Source: Botryllus schlosseri (taxonomy: Eukaryota; Chordata; Ascidiacea; Stolidobranchia; Styelidae). From it: 21,907 nt of DNA. The stretch is taken from positions 1-21,907 of the forward strand of contig ATSW01113704.1 of the NCBI GenBank assembly GCA_000444245.1, written 5' to 3'. This document shows positions 1 to 11,600 of this stretch, in pieces. A model generated the notes under the pieces. It ran no database searches. It was not told the DNA's origin and saw only the letters and a list, made by a program, of their open reading frames with translations. Position 1 is the stretch's first letter; the number at the start of each line of letters is the position of its first letter. A program made the position numbers and the translations under genes.

Positions 1-973
1 GTGTTGGGATGACTCGAGTCATGACTTGACTCGAGTCAGACTCGAGTCACCTTTTTCGTATGACTTGACTCGAGTCACTTTGCTAAAATGACTTGACTTG
101 ACTTGACTTGGCGTATCCGGAATGTGGATTGACTCGTGACTCGGAGCAAAATTCACGAGTCAATTTCAAGTCATCAAGTAATTGGTGTCGATAAAAATCA
201 CCGTATCTTACATATGTTCGGATTGTTCGCGCAACGCTGGTGTAACGCGAAAGAGCGACCAATCATTCAATGATCGTGCGTTTTACTGAGGTGAGCCTCC
301 ATTGTTCTCTCACAAATATATTGATCGCAAACGAAGTGATCGAAGCTGACAGCATACGTTGTCGTAAACTATAGTATAGTGAAGTAATTTAATAGCAAAA
401 TGCCTATATCTGTTCTGTGTTCTTAACTTAACCAAACCTATTGTTTTATTGAAATTGAATTCGCAAATAGTTCATATAGTCCTTAATCATTGGCGCAGGC
501 TCGAATTGTATCATATCAATTTGCAAAACAGTTATGTATTGCATCTTATCAATTCGTTTCTCTATTCTCTATTTTGGCTGGTAACTATAAACTGAGGCTG
601 TGCAATTACTTACGTAGTTTATTAGTTCTACTTATATGTGAGCGATACAGCGCCTTACTTGCGTGTATATTTATCTTTATATTCGGTCATCGGTTCAAAA
701 TCAATGACCGCTCAATCTGTATTTCAGACAGCTAGCAAAATACAATGGCGTCATCATGCCTCATACCTCGAAAAGGCAACTTGACTTGAATTGTGACTTG
801 ACTCGTAACTTGACTTGACTCGACTTGACTCGAGTCCCCCCCCCGAAAATTGACTGATTTTACTTGACTCGAGTCACCTTCGAAAATCGATTGACTTGAC
901 TTGACTCGAGTCAAAATGCGCAATGACTCGAATTGACTCGTGACTCGAAGGTAGTGACTTGATCNAAACACTG
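1..973. mobile_element. Non-autonomous hAT-like element, TGACTCGAGTCA family, left end cut by the window edge
   Basis: The left end begins GTGTTGGGATGACTCGAG, lacking only the expected CA of a CAGTG hAT terminus. The right end read in reverse begins CAGTGTTTNGATCAAGTCAC. Both subterminal regions (1-180 and 780-965) are packed with TTGACTTGACTCGAGTCA-like units in inverted relation. The 8 bases after the right end (974-981) are CCGTGTGG, the expected target-site duplication. The interior (180-770) has no transposase-like reading frame. Element type is from terminus style and 8-bp duplication; the left duplication lies outside the window. Confidence 0.65.
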
Positions 974-1735
974 CCGTGTGGCCATTGACGGTTCAAAAGG
1001 GGTCCGCGACGACAGCAGAGAGTAAATAGGATTAGTATATACAAGTGTATTTACTTAAGCCGTTATACCTGGTTCGTTTTAGTTCATGGAATGAGCTCCA
1101 CTGCGGATTTAAATCAGTGGGCGGCAGTTTTCTATTCGTTCTACTAAATCAAAGATTCTTACACTTTGTTCCGTTGCACACATACTCTGCCTTCGCAGAT
1201 TCGAAGGTGAGCCACGAGTATTTCTGGAATTTGGAGAAGAACAGCATGATATTGACGATAAGGCATACAGACAAGCATATCCGAATTGGAAGCGGTCTAA
1301 CATCTCAANAGCTGATAGAAAGCACTCGTAACCATGTGGCAAGGCATGGCCGGTGAGTGGGGTAATGTCCTCATCATAATTGGAATAATTTCTTTGCTTC
1401 GCGTTGAATAGACTCATGAACAAAATANNGTGCCGCAAGTCATGAGCACATTGTCTGGAGTTCANCTTACACTTCAACAGTATTTTTCAGCATATAATGT
1501 AAACAGATATAGGTGGGTAGTTAATCCATTTGGAAGCCGTAAATCAGGCAATCGTTTTCCAGATTAAGAGCAGCTCATTTTCAAGAAAAGTTTGATTAGT
1601 TTTGGTTATGTCTTTCAAATCCTATTCGATGATGGGGGCAATCAAAATCGCACTTTAATTTGCACCTTAAAAAAGGGTAAGTGAAGATGATTTTTGTCCT
1701 TTTGACTGAAATTTAACNGCTGTAACTNAGAGACA
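974..1735. other. Unassigned stretch between two hAT-like elements
   Basis: Contains several N bases and open frames of up to about 120 codons on both strands with no recognisable domain, signal peptide or splice support. I see nothing assignable here. Confidence 0.5.
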
Positions 1736-2249
1736 CTGCACTCCATGGGTTGCAACAAAGTCACAAGGCTCCGAGTCACAAGTCAATCTCACTTTTATNG
1801 TTTTGACTCGAGTCAAGTCGAGTCATTTTCAATTCACCACCGCGTCAAGTCCGAGTCCAAGTCATCCAGCAGAGGTTTGAGTCCGAGTCCAAGTCATTGT
1901 GTTGAATGCTCAGTTTCCAGTTAAATTCTTGTTAAACCCACTGTTATAACTCTGTTTGGTGATATCGAAGGTTCGCATTTATAATATACTAATTTTGCTA
2001 ACTTTTATCAGTTTTTGGTCGCATTTTCAAGTATCAGTACCAAGAGACGAAATCCCAATGGGTTAGTTACCTAACTATTATTCGAAATTACAATGAAATG
2101 TCGGTCTTGGCCGTCTGAGTCCTGAGTCATATGACTTATGGTTCGAGTCATGGGCAATGACTCGAGTCAAGTCGAGTCATCAGAAAATTGAGACTCGAGT
2201 CTGACTCGAGTCGAGTCATGACTCGAGTCATTACAATCCTGCTGCACTC
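1736..2249. mobile_element. Short hAT-like MITE (1744-2241) with perfect 8-bp target-site duplication
   Basis: CTGCACTC at 1736-1743 and at 2242-2249 flanks a 498-bp element. Its ends are CATGGGTTGCAACAAAGTC and, in reverse, CAGGATTGTAATGACTCGAG. Units of TGACTCGAGTCA and GTCCGAGTCCAAGTC fill both subterminal zones (about 1800-1900 and 2120-2230). It has no coding capacity. The repeat units match those of the element at 1-973, so the two belong to one family or close relatives. Confidence 0.75.
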
Positions 2250-2755
2250 TTATCGAAAGGGGACTGTATTCACACCCAAAGGGCCGAAAAAGGTGGTACG
2301 CGAAAAACGAATCCAACTCATAATTATATCGTGGTTACAAATCCTACGTGACTACTTGCATACCTTTCTACGCTGCTACGTTACATGCAAAAGTTGGATT
2401 GAAATGTTTCTCTCGATTTATATCGCGGTACAAGTCTGAGGTAGGTTCTGTTTTCATGTGCCATGGGTGTATATTCACTTTTCACCATTTCTTGTCATAA
2501 AGTAATCAGTGGCGACCAAACCGCGGTACCGGAACGTACATATTGTCGGTACGCCGAGGTGACCCGTATAGTCATGCAATGGTTGCACAGTGAGGTTGTT
2601 CAAAAATAACTTCTTTTTCAATTTTCAAGATTGTCAGACTGGCTAAAAACGCGTTGCACACCAAATTAGGTTCAATCCCAACTATTAGATGTGAAGCTAT
2701 GGTAGTTTGAAAATTTCGACTCGATTTTAAACGAACTATTACTATTTTTTCAAAT
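2250..2755. other. Unassigned stretch
   Basis: No convincing exon. CAGTGGCGACCAAACCGCGG at 2506-2525 resembles a hAT end, but no partner was found. Confidence 0.4.
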
Positions 2756-2759
2756 TTTA

Positions 2760-2865
2760 CTGTCTACCGCATAAAAAACGATGCACGGCCCACTCCTATG
2801 CGTTTTTAAGACACCGTATGTGCGCGGATCATGAGGACGAAGAGAAGCTTAGATCCCAACTGTTG
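2760..2865 (-). repeat. Diverged SINE fragment, reverse orientation
   Basis: Read on the minus strand it matches the tail shared by the copies at 3393 and 3890: a GGTGTCTTAAAAA core, then AGTGGGCCGTGC. It continues into the GAGGA/CTTAG-type block that lies between the tRNA-like head and the tail in the full copy. Boundaries are approximate. Confidence 0.55.
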
Positions 2866-3384
2866 ACGATCTGATCTGATTTCTTCAGAACCCGTTAAAA
2901 GATTCGGGTCGGACGGGGTATGACAGCTGCTGTTTTACTTACATTACTCTTACTCTTATATTTATCACGAGACTACCACCACATAGAAATACGCCAACTG
3001 CGCATGTCATGTAGGCCTACAGCTTTATTTTTTGAAACTATATCTATCAGGTTGCTTCAAATGGAATGATCTATCGTACCTTACTTCATTTCTGCTTATA
3101 TCCGTTAGGCTCTGCTTCATTGTAAACAACAGCAATACTGTACAAAATTTGTCGTTATTTCTACATACAAAGACAATCGGCTTGTCAATTCGTCTTCAAA
3201 TGAGCTGAAAATAGTATTTTGAGAATAGCGCACCCTGCCGATCGAACTTTTTCTTCGTCAAGAAGCTGTGACGTGGCCACCAGATCCGTCTTAGTAGAAC
3301 CTCCATAATACAAGTTAAATATCCAATGCAATTCAAATCTAATATATCTTGCAATAAGACAGTAATGTCAATTATGATATAAAC
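2866..3384. other. Unassigned stretch
   Basis: AT-rich, with no gene, RNA or repeat that I can recognise. Confidence 0.4.
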
Positions 3385-3537
3385 TATCACATCACGTAAG
3401 CGGTGTCTTACAAAAAGCCTAGAAGTGGGCCGTGCTACAAGTCCGCAGATACGGAATAAAAAAAATTCAGAAAATCGGCCACGTGTAAATGACCGGTGTA
3501 GTCGACAACGACCATGAACACTTCAAACAAACAAACA
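3385..3537 (+). repeat. SINE tail copy (5'-truncated)
   Basis: It aligns over about 140 bp with 3886-4032. Shared blocks are AAGCGGTGTCTTA, CCGTGCTACAA, TACGGAATAAAAA and GTAGTCGA, ending in an AAC-rich microsatellite. There is no tRNA-like head, so it is 5'-truncated, as is usual for retrotransposed copies. Confidence 0.65.
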
Positions 3538-3626
3538 CCACGAAACGAACAATGGAACAATTTTGACACTGATTAAGTTACTAGTCATGTACAACGGCCG
3601 GTGGTTTGAACTTGTGTTCAATAAAA

Positions 3627-3648
3627 CCAGTCTCAGGGGTTCCGTGGA
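3627..3648 (+). repeat. 22-bp block also present at 8992-9013
   Basis: An identical 22-bp sequence beginning CCAGTCTCAGGGGTTCC is found at both places in the same orientation, with weaker similarity upstream. It is probably the core of a dispersed repeat I cannot classify. Confidence 0.5.
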
Positions 3649-3751
3649 CGTAAATCCACAAGCTCGAATCGTACATATGACTTCGCCCGTCTTGGTTATC
3701 ATTGATTGCAGGTAATTGGAAGCGAGCAGTAGTCGAATTTTACTGTTGCGG

Positions 3752-4032
3752 TGGGTGGTGAGATCGCGTAGTGGTATAAACCACAGCTGCAACGCCGATG
3801 AGTTGCGGGCTCCATTCCGACCGAGGTCAACTCGAGAATTCCTGCCTAAGTGTTGGGGGTTTACCTAGGCTCCTCCTCGCCATCTCATCCGTGCAAGCGG
3901 TGTCTTAGAAAATCCTTGAAGTGTCCCGTGCTACAACTCAGCATCTACGGAATAAAAATGAAGAAAATTGGCTGGTGTGAAGGCCATGGTAGTCGAAAAA
4001 CACCATGAATACCACAGACAACAACAACAATT
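3752..4032 (+). repeat. tRNA-derived SINE, near-complete copy
   Basis: The head (3752-3822) is tRNA-like, with an A-box-like TCGCGTAGTGG at 3764-3774 and a B-box-like GGGCTCCATTCCGACC near 3807. It is followed by a body block with GGGTTTACCTAGGCTCCTCC, the tail shared with 3385-3537, and an ACAACAACAA 3' end. The same body block recurs after a different tRNA-like head at 13928, which defines a family. Confidence 0.7.
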
Positions 4033-4053
4033 GTTCAGGTGACAGTTCGTGTG

Positions 4054-4110
4054 CAGTGGCGTACACGGGGGAAGTTGTGGTTCTAAAAGCGAAACCCCCG
4101 TCCTTTTGAA
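4054..4110. mobile_element. Possible hAT left terminus with hairpin
   Basis: CAGTGGCGTACACGGGGG at 4054-4071 is a typical hAT-style end. ACGGGGG at 4065-4071 pairs perfectly with CCCCCGT at 4095-4101. I found no matching right end, so only the terminus is called. Confidence 0.35.
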
Positions 4111-4154
4111 ATGTCAATTCCATTTCCAATATTTGCAAACTCAATTTTAATTAA

Positions 4155-4258
4155 GTAATCGGTATCACGCTGTGACGCCGAACAATACAATGGCCCTTTC
4201 CGAGGTAATGCCTTGAATTTCTGAACTGATATCTGAAAGGGAACAGCATAATCACACC
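4155..4258 (+). repeat. Dispersed repeat, copy 1 (pair with 10513-10621)
   Basis: The two copies share, in order, GGTATCA, GAACAATAC, ATTTCTGAACTG and GGGAACA over about 105 bp in the same orientation. Class unknown. Confidence 0.5.
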
Positions 4259-4269
4259 GATCTTTAACT

Positions 4270-4917
4270 TTTAGCCGGAGCTGAATCTGAACCGGATTCA
4301 TACTTTTCATGATACGTCTGGAATTGTGATATAACCGAATTTCACCTTTATTGACACTACCGGCGTAATAGAGATGAGCCGGAACTGGGGTGGATGTTAG
4401 CAGGTCTTTTGAATTTTTGGCCGGAGCAGGATCTTAGCTGGATCCTTACTTTTTTTTTAGATGCGACCGGGGTCGGATCTGAGCCGAATTCCCTTTTGAA
4501 GCAACATGATTGGAGTCGGACCAGGACATTTGTCGATCCGCCCAGCACTAGCACCTATCAACCTGGATACCTACCTGGTTACACATCCAGATATCATTGG
4601 GATCAGGAATATGAAAGTGTCTCAACCATCAGAGGTCATCACGACCCTGTTCATGACCAGATTTTGTTTGTTTTATCGCAGCCTGACAGAATTCGGATAT
4701 TGACTTCGTCTTGAAATACTGATTTTAACAGAATTCTTCCGCTGAAATGCGGAAGTTTTCCAGGATTTCCCGGGTCCTTGCCGGATTATTCCGGACTCTA
4801 CATTTGTGGAACAACAGTGATATTTTTTCAGAATCCGAATTCAAATTAGCACCCCGAGACGAACCCATTCGGATTCCGATATTTGAGAGTCGGAGTCCTA
4901 CTCATGTAAGAGCGCTG
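4270..4917. repeat. Array of GGATCC / GGATTCCG-like self-complementary motifs, possible hAT-like element
   Basis: CCGGAGCTGAATCTGAACC, GCCGGAGCAGGATCTTAGC, GGGGTCGGATCTGAGCC and ATTCGGATTCCGATAT recur across this stretch. The right limit at 4917, read in reverse, begins CAGCGCTCTTACATGAG, which could be a hAT end. No left partner or duplication was found. An open frame at 4394-4714 runs through the motifs and is not taken as a gene. Confidence 0.4.
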
Positions 4918-5579
4918 AATGTATAGGATGACAATCAATAATGTCTATATACAAGTGTCGTATTTTAGATATTATCCAGTATCGGACCGTCTTCTACACA
5001 CGAGCATAGCAATCACCACGCAGTCGATTGATGACTGTCAAATTCTCAAGCATGTTCAATCTAATGTTGTGCAAGATGTGCACACATATAAAATTCATCT
5101 GTGTTGTTTTACGATATTTCCTAAGAGATTGATATTTGAGCCTCTCCTCTCAGACGGAAAAAAAATCATAGGAAACCCTATCGGCTGTCAGGTTGGCTTT
5201 ATTACGAGCGTCAGGTGTTTGTTAATAAGCGTGCAAATTAAGTTCACTTATAGGCGCTTTATCGTGATTCGACACCAACCCTCTCTCACGACAGATTTGT
5301 TTACAATTATACCCCGCACATAATCGAGTCGACACGCCTTTGGGCGAGACGGGAATCTGCCGAGATTCAGTTCCCTCCCCCGGTATCATTTCGGAGTTTC
5401 GTTAGTTCTCCAAGCAGGTGCCGGCTTCCCTAGTTAGCTAATATCATGAAACAGGTCCTTCCACCGGATTGCAGATTTAGCAGCTGTTGAATTCGTCAAT
5501 TTCGTTCACGTTTCCATTGACAAGCTTATCCAGATAGTTTGCAAACTTAAGAACGCTTTCTTGTTAAACGCGAGCGATT
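4918..5579. other. Region upstream of gene A
   Basis: Contains a 134-codon open frame (4919-5323) without domain or splice support and a TATAAA at about 5086. If transcription of gene A began near there, a 5'-UTR intron ending at 5587 would be required. This is a weak inference. Confidence 0.3.
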
Positions 5580-5587
5580 ATTTTTAG
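5580..5587 (+). promoter_or_regulatory. Possible 3' splice site just upstream of the gene A start codon
   Basis: ATTTTTAG ends 29 nt before the ATG at 5617. It could be the acceptor of a 5'-UTR intron or of a spliced leader. The motif is short, so chance is possible. Confidence 0.3.
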
Positions 5588-5616
5588 ATTATAACTAGCT
5601 TGCATTCTGAAGAATC

Positions 5617-8600
5617 ATGAACGGGCAGTTCTGCTGCGAAGGATTTATTTTCTTGCTAGCGTTCGGTAAGATTCTGTTTCGACCTTCATGATTTTTTCGG
5701 TATTCTGAATTTTTTACTGCAACATTGCTTACACAACCAAAAATTCTGTCATAGCACGGAAATATCCCGTTTGCATATGCATGCGTAATCGCTCCTAACA
5801 AGGTGCGTCATTATTTGCACTTTCGTAATTAGACACGAATCCCCCGACCCAAACCTGAGAAATGGAGGTATATTGATGAAGGTTGATATATCTTACAACA
5901 AATGGCGTAACCGAAGAAGTATCATAATACAGTAAGCAAAGTTATGTCGTACCATTAGGTTTTAAAATAGTGATCGCCTGTGGTTAGGAAGGACACACCA
6001 TAACCGAAGACAGCCTCAAAGCAACAACTAGCGACCATACAAAACATCGCATCTATAGTATACTGACAGCAAGCCAACTATGCTAAGGAGATGATGTCCA
6101 ACTAAAAAAAATTAAGGTAACAGTCCCGTACAGCCTAATTACTTCACAACTATACTGCTGCATATTACTTTAGTGACACCGTATTTACTAGAAACTATTT
6201 AACGATGATCTTTTCGCAGTTGCCGTCAACGGACAGCAAGGACCGGCGGGAAATGAACCGAGTTTCAGTAGAGTGAGTAACTGAGTATATGCGACAAAAT
6301 GACGACTCTATGATTGACGAAAACCATCGTTTCAGTCGAGTGAATATCATATTTATAAATTTAGACTGCGATAAAATGGAAAGGTAGAAAGGATACGAGA
6401 AAACTTGAAGTCCATCATCATATCAAAATTCCACTGTTTGGCAGAATATTCGTATTTCTCGTGGCACTGACGCTTGTCAGCACCCAACACCGCAATAATC
6501 ATTGATCAGACCTTTGTGCATTTTCTACACTATAAGTCCTTGGATGGCATATAAGTATATTTATTAGATTTCCATCATAGCGTAGCGTGTATATCAAGTG
6601 AATCAGTGTATCCAAACGTTTGGAAATTCTGTGGTTTCCGGTTGGGAACATAAGCACTTGTAAAAACATTACATGAAGTAATATACCTAGGGTTGCATTT
6701 ATTGCAAAAATCAATTTAAAACAAACACGTTGATAACAAGGCCCATATTTAAAAATGTTTTGAATGTTATTGTTTTTAGGACATGACGTCGCGTATCTTC
6801 AATTGTGACGTCATAGTGGGTTGACATTGACAATAAAAAATATAGGGTGAATTTAGCTCCATTGACGAAATATCTACGTACTATAGCTGCTGAACCGACA
6901 ATTTTGACGGTTCCAACCATCCCATATCGTAAACACAATTTTGTTTTTGTTTTTCAAAAAGGCCTTGGTTTGAATGCAGCCCTAAATATACCCATTTGTT
7001 ATAGTCTTTTTGGAATGCAGATTGTATCAGCAATTTTCCTTAGCTCATTGGCAACACTGCGATTGTTACTATCACTGCGATTGTTACAATCATTGCCACC
7101 AATTGCTGTTGTAATTCTTTTGTACGCTAACTGGGGATTTTCGACGTCTACTGCTTAGCGGTATTATGATAATCGAGCACGCCTGTAATCACATGCTTGC
7201 TCTGTCGCGTATGCTGCGCTTGTGATGCCATACTGGTTCAAGGCCGACGACATCAAACGGAATTTATCCAAAAATGCATGACCGGCTGAGAGCAATTCCA
7301 AAGGACGTACCTGATTTCCGCTAAAACTAAAACATGACGATCAGGAGATGTGTTGCACGCTCGAGACAACAAAATATGGAAACATCTAAAATAGTTGTTA
7401 TTGTGGAACAGATTGCAGAACAGACTTGGTCGTTTCGATTCGTTGTGAAGAGTTGGTCGGGGTCTCGTAAAAGGAGTGATTGAATTCTCATGCATCGTTG
7501 TGATATGATGCGCCGGGGCGCATATCAGTGAATACTTATTGACAAGAGAATGCGTTTAAGGTCATCCGATCCGCGTCGGCGGTGTGTACAAAAGCGCGTC
7601 GTGCTAGGAGTCGATAGTTCAGCAATCGTAATAAATGATAGCGGCCCGGCGTAAATGGGCAATGTCATCAACCAAAGGCAAAGTGAGAAGTCGATAACGC
7701 GCGCGTGAAGCATATCACACCGCAGCTGTAGGTCAAGTTATTTCATTGGATTTTCTTTTTCTAATTTTCATCAGTGATCTCGCCAACAATAACTTTAAAC
7801 CTTAAGTTAACTTGCAATAGAATAAGAACTCCACCAGTGTACAATGTACTGCCATGACGCCAGTGACTTTATCATTTGCGGTCAGGGCCTTAAACTCTTC
7901 GTGCGTGATTCGACCTGTTTGTTTCGCAGCAATTGGACGACGACCTCGTTCCGCTAGATTCCCAAGTTCCCCTCACACCGCACATCCCTCCACCCATCGA
8001 GGCACCCAGACGTGACATCACAGAAATCTTGGCCATCTACAGAATTATCATGTGGTACCTCGGAGGTGAGAAATAGCGAATCTTCAGCTCGAGCGAGGTT
8101 TCAATAGAATTCTTTGTCAGAGTTTCAAGTCGAAGAAATAACAACGACCACTACGATAGATGACTCAGAGACCACAGTAACAACAACACGACCATACGTG
8201 ACCACGGACACGACACTACCTGCACAGGTGGGTTGCTACAATCCAACCGAAATGAGTGGCTATTCACATCCAGAAGGTGCTACACGAAGACAAAACCTAC
8301 CTCAGATATATACCGCTGTATAAATCTAGCAATATATTTGTATTAAGTCGAAGCTTGACAAATCAGAATAACCGCGAGTTTCGTAAAAAGGAACGAAGGA
8401 CCATAGTACTTATAGCAATGATTCACACCATGAATATGGTTACCATATTTTAGACATCTGAAAATGGGACACTTTTTCAAAATTTTCAAGACTTGCAATA
8501 CCGGAAGAAAATCCTTAAAAAATGTAGATTTTCCCCACTTCGTGGTCGGTTGACTAAGAAAAAGGTCAACTTCTCGGCTCAACTCCCGAATTACGGGTTT

Positions 8601-11600
8601 TCTTTTACATTGTCAGTTGGTTGGCTAAAAAAAAGGTCAGCTTTCCGGCCCACCTCCCGAAATAGCCGTCGCAGCGTTACTTCACTGCTGATTTACCGTA
8701 TCTCAGTCTAATTTTTCCCTATATTTAACCAAAATTCTCAAATAAGAGTATGAAATCACAAGAAAGAGGACAGTTGGACACTTTCAAAAAAGTCAAAAAA
8801 GAGGACAGAGGACGTATGGTAACCATAACCATGAATCAATCAGAACCGTCTCTTCCTAAAAGTGTATCCAAGTGAATTAAGTTAGAGATTGAATATATAT
8901 ACAGCGAAAACAAACGCCGATTGATGATGATGATCGGCTTGAACCAATGTTTCGAAACCAGTGTTCCACCGAACACTATGGGTAACATGAGCCAGTCTCA
9001 GGGGTTCCGTGGAGGTCAAGGCACATTCAACCAGAGGTGGTCAGTAACGAAGTACTTCTACTTTTTGGAAGTACTCAAGTAGTTTCCCTTTACTTCTAGT
9101 ACTTACTAAAGTAGATCTGATTTTCTCTACTTCTACTTCTACTTCTACTTCGTAATATTTTGTGATCTACTTACTTACTTTTCGCTATTTTCAGTTTGTC
9201 AAGTAGAAGTAACTTAAACTCCCAGTACGAAAGATAACCTGAGGAATTTCGGGGCTGTTTTCACGGAGTACTAACATTTAATATTCATAAAAGTCAGGTA
9301 AAGCCCAGAAATTTTGTTGCGCTTCGCGAACAGTAGTTATGTAGTGACAAATATGTTTTCACGAAGGTATCAGTGAATATAATTAGGTACCGGATTGCTT
9401 GGTTCCGCTCACACCGCATTGTCGCCCATATCAAATATATCATCACAGTAAATATGGTTCTCAATAATGTTTGAAACTGCCGTTTCGCGATCTAGCAATT
9501 ACCTCTCATATCGTAATCTTGCAGCCAATGACGTGTCCTGATAATCTGGAAAGTCTGTTTTTTTAACGTTACACCTGTTTTAGCAGATCATCATTGAAGC
9601 TTTATGGACAAAAGACATGAAATATATTTCCGCTTTTCAGAAGTGGTATTTATATTTTGCTTTCAATTCCGACTATCGTACATTGAGTTCTAATTACTTT
9701 CAGTTCTTGCGTCTCCAGAACATACATGTTGAGTTGAAGCATAAAAGCAAGTGCGGTAATGCCTCTATTTTCAGAAAATAAAGCCACACTAAATATAAAT
9801 TCTACGATCCACAATATTTGTTATTAACATATACTAATCGCCCGAAGTGTTGAAACCGTACAAGATACAACTTTTGCATATTTTATCCTTGCCTGAACTT
9901 GGGGCCTTATAATATGGCGTAAGGTGCCATGACATGATATTCTTTAAAACGACGTCTTCTAGTAAACAAAGGGTTAGTGTCGCATTTTCATATCAATACT
10001 ATAATTGTTATCCCATGTTTCGGAAAAATGCTAGTTCTGTCGACAATTGATACCTCCTGGGATGCATCAATACGATAGATATAAGAGGATATGTAGTGTG
10101 TTGTTTGAAGCTGTTTGGAGGAATCTTCATTTTTTCATGCAATTTTTGCAAGTTTTTTCGATTTTCTACACAACAAACTTATTACTGGAGATAATTTTTA
10201 CTATATGTAAATAGATCGCTTGATCATTTCACCGTGGTTTAAATTTGAGGTCCTTTCTTATTTGAAGTACATGCAGGCTGGACCGCCAAAAATTATATAT
10301 TCACCGGACCAACTTTTTCAGGCTATTGATTTTCTTGAAGTCGTCAACATTTAGGTTTGCTACAGTGCCTTTGATACGGAATTATGCCAACGTCTCATAC
10401 CCTAATAATTTCAAGGAACTTGTCCCTAAATGCAACTTTTTAGTGGAACTTTTGTGAAAAATAAGTGAAACTTTCCACGGATTTGACTGCAACAAAAACT
10501 TGCCCTAGTATCAGGCAATTGGTATCAAGCTATTGCGTCTCGAACGAACAATACGATGACACTTTACAAGTTGAAGACTCGGATTTCTGAACTGGTATTT
10601 GAACGGGAACATAGAAGTCACAATGATTTTTATCTAATATTCATTATTATTTTCATTTTTCGTGGTATTATATTTAAACGGATTCGGTTTTTTAACACTC
10701 TTTTGTCGCACAGTTCAGTTTGTCCACCATCGATCTATGGTAATTTATTAGATATTTTATGGGTTAGGTATATTGTAGTAGAGTTTTGTTTTAATGACTC
10801 TGTAACAATTTGGAGCTGCGCTAAGCCGGGTTAGCAGGTCTGTGAAAGTCAGGAACCGCTGATTGAACCCGTGCTTACATTGAAACACGCGAATAAGGAA
10901 ATGCTGTTCAGTCTCTCACAAATCCGGCGCAATATTTAATCGACACCCCAAGTCTGAATTTTGAAGTAGGCTAGGCTCTGTTTTCGTGTTGCCACCTTGC
11001 GGATGTGAATTCGCGGTCCATTTGCTAAGACCAAAGAGTGTACCACAAGTGACTCGACGGCCGCGCGTAACGGCCAATCCTTTGCAGAATCCTTGTACTA
11101 AGTGGACGCCGGTGGGCACGTGCCAGTATTACCTGTTCGAAGACCGGCTGAGCTGGAACGACGCGAACGCCAAATGCCAGATGTCGTGCGATTCGAAGCT
11201 CGCGTTTCGACAGATCCAAGATGCTGGCGGATTGTCGTGAGTTTCCAGTTTCTCTCTGACGTATACTAGATTGTGTCACTACCTTCGACTCACTAGTCAT
11301 ATCGATCGATTGCACATTCTGACTCGAGTCAAATCAAGTTCGATTTCGAAGGTGACTCGAGTCAATTCACCGCACATTTTGATGCAAGTCAAGTCACTGA
11401 ATTTTTGAAGATGACTCTAGGCAAGGCAACTTTTTCTTCAATGAATGTAGAACATTGTAAACCAGTGGGTGCAAACTAGGTGTAGGCTATTTATTATATT
11501 TTCACCATAGTGTGGGCTGTAAATCAGGTCAAAGACACTTTCAGGTACGAAATCGTGCATGCACGCCCTTTCCAAAGAGTGAAAATGGGACAAGGGCACC

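Noticed and set aside
1045-1477. Overlapping open frames of 103 and 122 codons
   Set aside because: They contain N bases, have no domain, signal peptide or splice support, and overlap on opposite strands.
1-2235. TGACTCGAGTCA words as AP-1-like binding sites or a satellite
   Set aside because: They sit in inverted arrays at element ends with 8-bp duplications, so transposon subterminal repeats explain them better.
4919-5323. 134-codon open frame before gene A
   Set aside because: The longest frame in the window, but with no recognisable motif and a composition like AT-rich non-coding sequence.
6847-7158. Hydrophobic 103-codon frame in intron 2 of gene A
   Set aside because: It starts at a non-ATG codon, includes an 18-bp tandem duplication and has no supporting context.
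10986-11087. Open frame extending upstream of the gene A CTLD exon, with an ATG
   Set aside because: A TTTGCAG acceptor at 11081-11087 starts the exon exactly at the codon for N of NPCTKW, in the same phase as gene B. The upstream residues have no counterpart in B.
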